Assembly (NCBI RefSeq): GCF_000186865.1
Contig: NW_008705572.1
Span: 269,384-333,383 of the forward strand
From: Aureococcus anophagefferens
Taxonomy: Eukaryota > Sar > Pelagophyceae > Pelagomonadales > Pelagomonadaceae
Direction: 5' to 3'
DNA length: 64,000 nt
Positions 59,320 through 64,000 of this stretch are shown in pieces. How positions within the stretch are numbered: the stretch's first letter is position 1; each line of letters begins with the position of its first letter. The notes under the pieces were generated by a model. It searched no databases. It was given only the letters and a program-made list of their open reading frames with translations, and was not told the DNA's origin. The translations under genes were made by a program, and so were the position numbers.

Positions 59320-60456
59320 ATGCTGTCGTTGAACTCGTCGACTGTCGACGCGATGCAAACACCCCTGATGAACGCAGCGCTGCTCCTGCAGCTCTGCGCG
59401 AGTGCGGGCGCCTTCGTGCAACCGTCGCGACGCGCGCTGGGCGCGACGCCGACGAGCTACCGGCGACGCGCCGCGCAGCAGCTCCGGCGACCGCCGCGCG
59501 CGCGACAGCTCCAACCGCCGCGGGCCACGCCGGACGCCGGCGACGAGCAAGGCGACGCGCCGCTCGTCCTGGGCGTCGACCCGCGAGCCGCGGCCGAGTG
59601 GCTCGCGGACCCGCGCTACGAGGTGTTTTCGTCGCTCGTGACGCTCACGGCGTGCTTCCTCTTCGCCGTGAGCACCCTGGACCTGCCCGACGACGTCGAG
59701 CGCCTCCTCGTGTCGTCGGAGAACGGCCTCAGCGTCTTCTTCGCCGCGGAGTACGCCCTCCGCTGGATCGCGCGGGGCCTCGACCCCCGGTTCGTCGTCG
59801 AGTTCCTCTCCATCGTCGACGCCGTGTCGCTGCTGCCGACGTTCGTCTCCGCGCTCACGGATTTGAGCGTGCCGACGGCGCTCTACGTGCTGCGGCTCCT
59901 GCGCTTCCTGCGGCTCCAGCGGCTGCTCAAGGACGTCGAGTCCTTCTCCAAGTTCCGCGCGGCGCTCGGCGTCGAGCGGTCGCTGTCGTCGGGCGACCGC
60001 ATGCAGGACGCGGTGCTGCTCCAGCTCGCGCGCGTGCTCTCCACGCTCCTCACGCTGCTCTTCGTCTCGTCCGGGCTCATCTACGCGGCGGAGACGGGCG
60101 TCAACGACCAGCTGCCCGACTACTTCACGTGCCTCTACTTTGGGCTCACGACGCTGACGACCGTGGGCTTCGGGGACATCGTGCCCGTGACGCCCGCGGG
60201 CCGCGCCGTCGTCTCCGCGTCGACGCTCTTCGGCATCGCCATCGTCCCCGTGCAGCTCACGTCCCTCGCGGACACGGTCCTCAAGACGCAGCGCGCCCGC
60301 GAGGCCAAGGCCGTCGCGAAGCCCCGGGGCATCCGCCTCGACCGGCTCACGCGCGCGTGCTCGAACTGCTCGGAGAAGGCGCACCGCAAGGACGCGAACT
60401 TCTGCTGGCAGTGCGGCGTGCCCCTGCCGGACGCCGAGCCCCTCCCGGACGACTAA
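59320..60456 (+). CDS. voltage-gated-type K+ channel with plastid presequence and C-terminal zinc ribbon
   Basis: 378 residues. The leader (MNAALLLQLCASAGAFVQPS) has a signal-peptide core and an ASAGAF junction like the ASAFAP motif of heterokont plastid proteins, followed by an Arg-rich stretch. Six TM segments follow; S4 is YVLRLLRFLRLQRLL (~188-203) with spaced arginines, and the pore has TTLTTVGFGDIVPVTPAG (~275-293), the K+ selectivity filter. The C-terminus carries CSNC...CWQCG (~346-368), a zinc-ribbon-like module rare in K+ channels. A second ATG 33 bases downstream gives a shorter leader. Inferred location: plastid envelope or thylakoid, K+ flux balancing proton movement. Its stop lies 14 bp from that of the KEA gene. 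Confidence 0.92.
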   Translation: MLSLNSSTVDAMQTPLMNAALLLQLCASAGAFVQPSRRALGATPTSYRRRAAQQLRRPPRARQLQPPRATPDAGDEQGDAPLVLGVDPRAAAEWLADPRYEVFSSLVTLTACFLFAVSTLDLPDDVERLLVSSENGLSVFFAAEYALRWIARGLDPRFVVEFLSIVDAVSLLPTFVSALTDLSVPTALYVLRLLRFLRLQRLLKDVESFSKFRAALGVERSLSSGDRMQDAVLLQLARVLSTLLTLLFVSSGLIYAAETGVNDQLPDYFTCLYFGLTTLTTVGFGDIVPVTPAGRAVVSASTLFGIAIVPVQLTSLADTVLKTQRAREAKAVAKPRGIRLDRLTRACSNCSEKAHRKDANFCWQCGVPLPDAEPLPDD

Positions 60457-60470
60457 CATCGAGCGTCGGT

Positions 60471-63242
60471 TTACGCGGCGACCTTCGTCTCGTTCGTCTC
60501 GGGCGCGGCCTCCGCGGGCGCCGCGGCCTCCGCGAGCGCCGCGGCCTCGGCCGCCTCCTCGGCCGCGGTGTAGTCGTCCGCGAGGGCCTGGAGGACGGCG
60601 CCGACGCGGTTCGGGGGCGCCGTCTCGTTGGCCGTCGCGTTCGCCGCGGCGAGCTCGATGGCCCGGGTCGCGTTCCGCTGCGCGTCCGCGATGGCCTTGA
60701 GCACCTCCTGCTGGACCTCGAGCGACGCGCCGGGCTTCTCGGCGCCGGCGCCGGGCGCCTCGGCGTCGTCCGCCGGCGGCGGCGCGACGTCCTCGACGGC
60801 GGCGGGCGCCAGCTCCGCGAGCCCGGACGCGTAGGAGACGGCCGTCGCGTTGCCGACGACGTCGTCGGCGCGCGTCGCGTTCGCGCCCCGCTCCTCGACG
60901 ACGTCGGGCACGACGGACACGCCGACCTCCTCCATGAGCGTCTTGTCGTCGTCGTCGTCGTCGTCGTCGTCGCGGAGGAGCACGGGCCGCTTCTCCTCCT
61001 TGGCGGGCCGCTTCTTCTCCTTCGTCGTGTCGAAGAGGCCGTACTCGGCGCGCCGGTTCTCCTCGATGAGCATGTCGACGTCGTCGGCGCGGTAGCCGAG
61101 GCCCCGGAGCACGGCGCCCCCGAACGGCAGCGACAGCAGCCGCGAGTCGGACTTGATCGCCGGCACGACGGCCTGGACGTTGCGGAGCCGCGCGAGGCGC
61201 CGCCGGTGCGTCTCGTCGGCCGCGCGCGCGAGGATGGGCAGCTGGGCGTTGAGCTTCTTGAGCGCCGTGACGCAGTCCGTCGCCGCCTGCTCCTCGTTGA
61301 CGGCGACGACGACGAGGCGCGCGTCGCCCGCGAGGTACTTCTCGAGCACCGCGCCGTCCGTCGCGTCGCCCCGGAAGACGGGCCGCCCCGCCGCCGCGGC
61401 CTTCTCCGCCTTGTCCTTGTCGCTCTCGATGACGACGTACTTGCAGAGCTTCGCGTCGAGCATCTCCGTGACGACGCGGCCGATCGCGCCGTAGCCGAGG
61501 ACGACGACGACGTCCTTCATGCGCACCTTCGCCGCGAGGTCCTCGCGGAGCGCCTGGGGCGACAGGGGCGCGTCCGCGTCCGCGTCCGCGCCGTCGCCGC
61601 CCGACTTCTTGATCAGCGTGCCGAAGCGCCGGTAGTCCAGCGCCTCGTCCGCGCACTCGACGGCCGCGGACTCGCGCCGCTTCCGCGCCCAGGCCGTCGC
61701 GGCCGCGCCGCCGACGCCCGCGAGCAGGGGCGTCGCGGCCATGGATAGGGCGATCACCGTCAGCAGCACGCGGCTCGCGGGCTCCGAGATGAGCTCGAGC
61801 TTCGTCGCCAGCGCGAACGCCACGAAGCCGAACTCGCCGCCCTGGGCGAGCAGCGCGCCCGTCCGCAGAGCCGTCGGCCCCGGCAGGCGGAAGAGGCGGC
61901 CCAGCGCGAAGAGCGTCCCCGCCTTGAGCGCGAGCAGGCCGCCCGAGAGGCCGAGGATCGCCGCGGGCTTCGCGAGGAGGAGATTCACGTCGATGGAGAA
62001 GCCCACGGTCACGAAGAAGAGGCCCAGGAGCAGCCCCCGCAGGGGCGCCACCGACGCCTCGACCTGGCTCACGTAGCGCGTCTCGGACAGACACACCCCC
62101 GCGACGAACGCGCCGAGCGTCGCCGAGAGGCCCACGGCCTCCGTGAACGCCGAGATGCCGAGCACGCTCAATAGCACGACGCTCAGGAACGCCTCCTGGG
62201 ACCGGCTCTTCGTCGCCCGCGCGAACATGGTGTTGAGCACGTTCTTCCCGACGACCTCGACGCTCAGGATGGCGAAGACGGCCTTGAGCGCGGACACGCC
62301 GAGCGCGGCCGCTAAAGCCGCGCCGCCGTTGCCCGACGCCAACAACGGCAGCAGCACCAGCAGCGGCACGACGGCCAGGTCCTGTAAGAGGAGCACGCCC
62401 AACGACGCGCGGCCGTGGGACGTGCCGAGCTCGTCCTGGTCCCGCAGCAACTGGAGCACGAACGCCGACGAGCTCAGGCTCAGCGCGCCGCCGATGGCCG
62501 TCGCCGCGGCGAAGGACACGGTGCTCCCCGCGGCCGCGCCGACGGCGACGGCGGCGCGGCCCAGCACCAGGGCCGTCACGACGAACTGGGCGAAGCCCAG
62601 CCCGAAGATCTCCGTGCGCATCGCGCCGATCTTCGCGACGGACAGCTCCAAACCCATCTCGAAGAGGAAGAAGACGACGCCGAGCTCCGCGAGGATCTCC
62701 GCCTGGTGCAGGTTCGAGATGATATCGCCGCCGTTGGGGCCCAGGAAGACGCCCGTCGCGAGGAACCCGAGGATGGGCGACAGGCCCACGCGCTTCGCGA
62801 GCGGGATGACCGTCGCGGTGGCTAGAAGCAGCACGAGCGAGTCGCGGCGCGCGCCCACGGCCGCGAGCTCGCGCCAGGACTCGCCGAGGCCCGCGGCCAT
62901 GGCCGCCCGCGACCCCTCGAGGGCCGCGCCGGGCGACGCCGCGGCCGCGCCGCGACTCGCCGCCGCGAGCGCGAGGAAGCCGACGACCGCCGCGCGGACC
63001 GCGCGCTTCGCCCGGCGCCGCGGCGCGCCGGCGGCGCGCGGGGGTCGCCGGAAGCGCCGCCGGAACCAGCCGCCCACGCCGCGCGCCGCGGGGCCCGGGG
63101 CCGCCGCCGCCGCCGCCGCGACGGCGCAGGCGCCGCGGCCCCGCCGGAGGTGCGGCAAACGCGCGGGCGCGAGCGGCCGCGGCGGCGCGATCAGGGCGTG
63201 CGCCGCGGCGAGGAGGGCCAGCAGCAGGCGTGGATGAATCAT
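60471..63242 (-). CDS. KEA/Kef-type K+/H+ antiporter (CPA2) with plastid presequence
   Basis: About 923 residues from MIHPRLLLALLAAAHALIAP (63242); the upstream 66 codons of open frame are rejected because this ATG begins a clean signal peptide with an AHALIAPP plastid-type junction and basic transit region. The membrane part (~130-520) has about 12 TM segments with CPA2 features: LSPILGFLATGVFLGPNGGD, VFFLFEMGLELS, SLGVLLLQDLAVVPLLVLLP, ATLGAFVAGVCLSET, and ALLAQGGEFGFVAF. A RCK/TrkA-N domain (VVVVLGYGAIGRVVTEML, ~579) binds nucleotide and controls transport. The tail is acidic (a run of nine Asp), then low-complexity. Plant homologues KEA1-3 tune plastid K+ and pH. Confidence 0.94.
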   Translation of the reverse strand: MIHPRLLLALLAAAHALIAPPRPLAPARLPHLRRGRGACAVAAAAAAAPGPAARGVGGWFRRRFRRPPRAAGAPRRRAKRAVRAAVVGFLALAAASRGAAAASPGAALEGSRAAMAAGLGESWRELAAVGARRDSLVLLLATATVIPLAKRVGLSPILGFLATGVFLGPNGGDIISNLHQAEILAELGVVFFLFEMGLELSVAKIGAMRTEIFGLGFAQFVVTALVLGRAAVAVGAAAGSTVSFAAATAIGGALSLSSSAFVLQLLRDQDELGTSHGRASLGVLLLQDLAVVPLLVLLPLLASGNGGAALAAALGVSALKAVFAILSVEVVGKNVLNTMFARATKSRSQEAFLSVVLLSVLGISAFTEAVGLSATLGAFVAGVCLSETRYVSQVEASVAPLRGLLLGLFFVTVGFSIDVNLLLAKPAAILGLSGGLLALKAGTLFALGRLFRLPGPTALRTGALLAQGGEFGFVAFALATKLELISEPASRVLLTVIALSMAATPLLAGVGGAAATAWARKRRESAAVECADEALDYRRFGTLIKKSGGDGADADADAPLSPQALREDLAAKVRMKDVVVVLGYGAIGRVVTEMLDAKLCKYVVIESDKDKAEKAAAAGRPVFRGDATDGAVLEKYLAGDARLVVVAVNEEQAATDCVTALKKLNAQLPILARAADETHRRRLARLRNVQAVVPAIKSDSRLLSLPFGGAVLRGLGYRADDVDMLIEENRRAEYGLFDTTKEKKRPAKEEKRPVLLRDDDDDDDDDKTLMEEVGVSVVPDVVEERGANATRADDVVGNATAVSYASGLAELAPAAVEDVAPPPADDAEAPGAGAEKPGASLEVQQEVLKAIADAQRNATRAIELAAANATANETAPPNRVGAVLQALADDYTAAEEAAEAAALAEAAAPAEAAPETNETKVAA

Positions 63243-63477
63243 CGGTGCTGCCTTGTTGGCGCTAGGGCTGCACCGACGTCGCGTGCGCTCCTCAAGCGCT
63301 CTGGCCTGCTTGTGCGGATGACGAGCTTTGGTCAAGTAACTTAGTTCAACATGTTCACTCTGAGACGAGAGCGGCCGGGCAAACATCGCGGAGTTGACGA
63401 GCCACATCGACGCTGCCCCGCGACGAGAATTAGAGCCCACCTGCCCTTCTACTTACATTTCACGTTCGGTGGGGGCC
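63243..63477. promoter_or_regulatory. divergent intergenic region KEA / SLC4
   Basis: 235 bp between divergent start codons. Less GC-rich than the coding flanks, with AT-richer patches at 63,330-63,365 and 63,430-63,465. Presumed promoters of both genes; no defined element. Confidence 0.4.
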
Positions 63478-64000
63478 ATGACGTCGTCGGCGCGGTGCCA
63501 GGGCGACGCGGACAGCGACGTCGAGTCGACGGCCGAGGAGCTCGAGGAGGAGCAGCGCGAGCGGAACCTGACCATGTTCAGCAAGCGCCACCTCTTCGTC
63601 GAGCTGCACGAGCTCAAGAACAACGAGTGGCACGAGACGAAGCGCTACAACTACGGCCTCGAGGAGGACCTGGCGACGGACGGCCCGAAGCGCCACTGGA
63701 CGAAGGCGCACCTGCCGTCCATCTCCGTCTTCGGCATGCTCGCGTTCCGCGACTGCCTCCACGAGGACCTCGTGATCCTCGACGTCGCGAGCCAGTCGGC
63801 CACGGGCGCGTCCCAGCTCGAGCCCGTGGCGCTGGCCATCGTCGACCACCTCGTGAGCGACGGCGCCGTCGAGGCCGCGGACCGCGACGCGGCGCTCCTC
63901 GCTTTGCTGGGCCACCTGAACAGCCGGAAGTGCGTCGAGCACGACGACGAGCTCAAGGCCTTCAAGCGGGAGCGCGAGCAGCGGAAGCGGCGGCAAACCC
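63478..64000 (+). CDS. SLC4-family anion/bicarbonate transporter, 5' part
   Basis: The frame runs from ATG 63478 off the right edge (174 codons seen). The sequence follows the cytosolic 'band 3' N-terminal domain: HLFVELHELKNNEWHETKRY, HWTKAHLPSISVFGMLAFRD, then LHEDLVILDVASQS and LEPVALAIVDHLV. SLC4 proteins exchange or cotransport HCO3- with Cl- or Na+ and in marine algae serve inorganic carbon uptake. The membrane domain is outside the window. Confidence 0.87.
   Translation, partial: MTSSARCQGDADSDVESTAEELEEEQRERNLTMFSKRHLFVELHELKNNEWHETKRYNYGLEEDLATDGPKRHWTKAHLPSISVFGMLAFRDCLHEDLVILDVASQSATGASQLEPVALAIVDHLVSDGAVEAADRDAALLALLGHLNSRKCVEHDDELKAFKREREQRKRRQT

Overview
The window is nuclear DNA from a very GC-rich, gene-dense microbial eukaryote. 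Most genes are single uninterrupted reading frames with strong C/G third-position bias, packed head to head or tail to tail with short gaps. Three proteins start with secretory leaders ending in ALAP, AGAF or LIAPP-like motifs followed by basic transit-like sequence, which matches the bipartite plastid presequences of heterokont (red-plastid) algae. The only recognisable introns are about 175-211 nt, and each is a transposon-like 'introner' flanked by an 8-bp duplication. Together this suggests a pelagophyte such as Aureococcus anophagefferens; the assignment is inference.

Layout. 1-5,200: a partial secreted protein (minus), an M17 leucyl aminopeptidase, a C2HC-finger protein and a poorly defined 1.2-kb stretch. 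5,191-12,517: two tandem paralogues that each fuse a MORC-like GHKL ATPase, a Tudor-like reader and a SET domain. 12,821-20,544: an SH3-TM-VWA membrane protein, a secreted methyltransferase, a 2-oxoglutarate oxygenase, a plastid TraB-like protein, an EF-hand protein and a secretory SET-domain protein followed by decayed coding sequence. 20,918-30,196: two large cell-surface proteins (intradiol-dioxygenase-like plus cysteine-rich repeats; C-type lectins in Pro/Thr-rich stalks), a GH30 C-terminal fragment and a UPF0598/DUF4505 protein.

30,278-47,080 (minus) is one giant polyketide synthase gene, interrupted by an 841-base assembly gap. The domain order read from the sequence is ACP-ACP-KS-HMG-CoA synthase-crotonase-like-crotonase-ACP-ER-KS-DH(partial)-[gap]-KS-FMO-KR-ACP-KS-ACP-TE, with no acyltransferase visible. 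The first half looks like a complete beta-branching (HCS) cassette of bacterial trans-AT/cyanobacterial type, fused in cis into a eukaryotic megasynthase. An O-methyltransferase is transcribed divergently from its 5' end and may tailor its product.

47,293-64,000: the O-methyltransferase, an SLC12 cation-chloride cotransporter with two introners, a 1,887-residue FxxF-repeat protein resembling clathrin-adaptor accessory proteins, a RING-LON protein, a putative plastid voltage-gated K+ channel, a convergent plastid KEA-type K+/H+ antiporter, and the 5' part of an SLC4 bicarbonate transporter. Four ion-transport genes therefore lie within about 15 kb.
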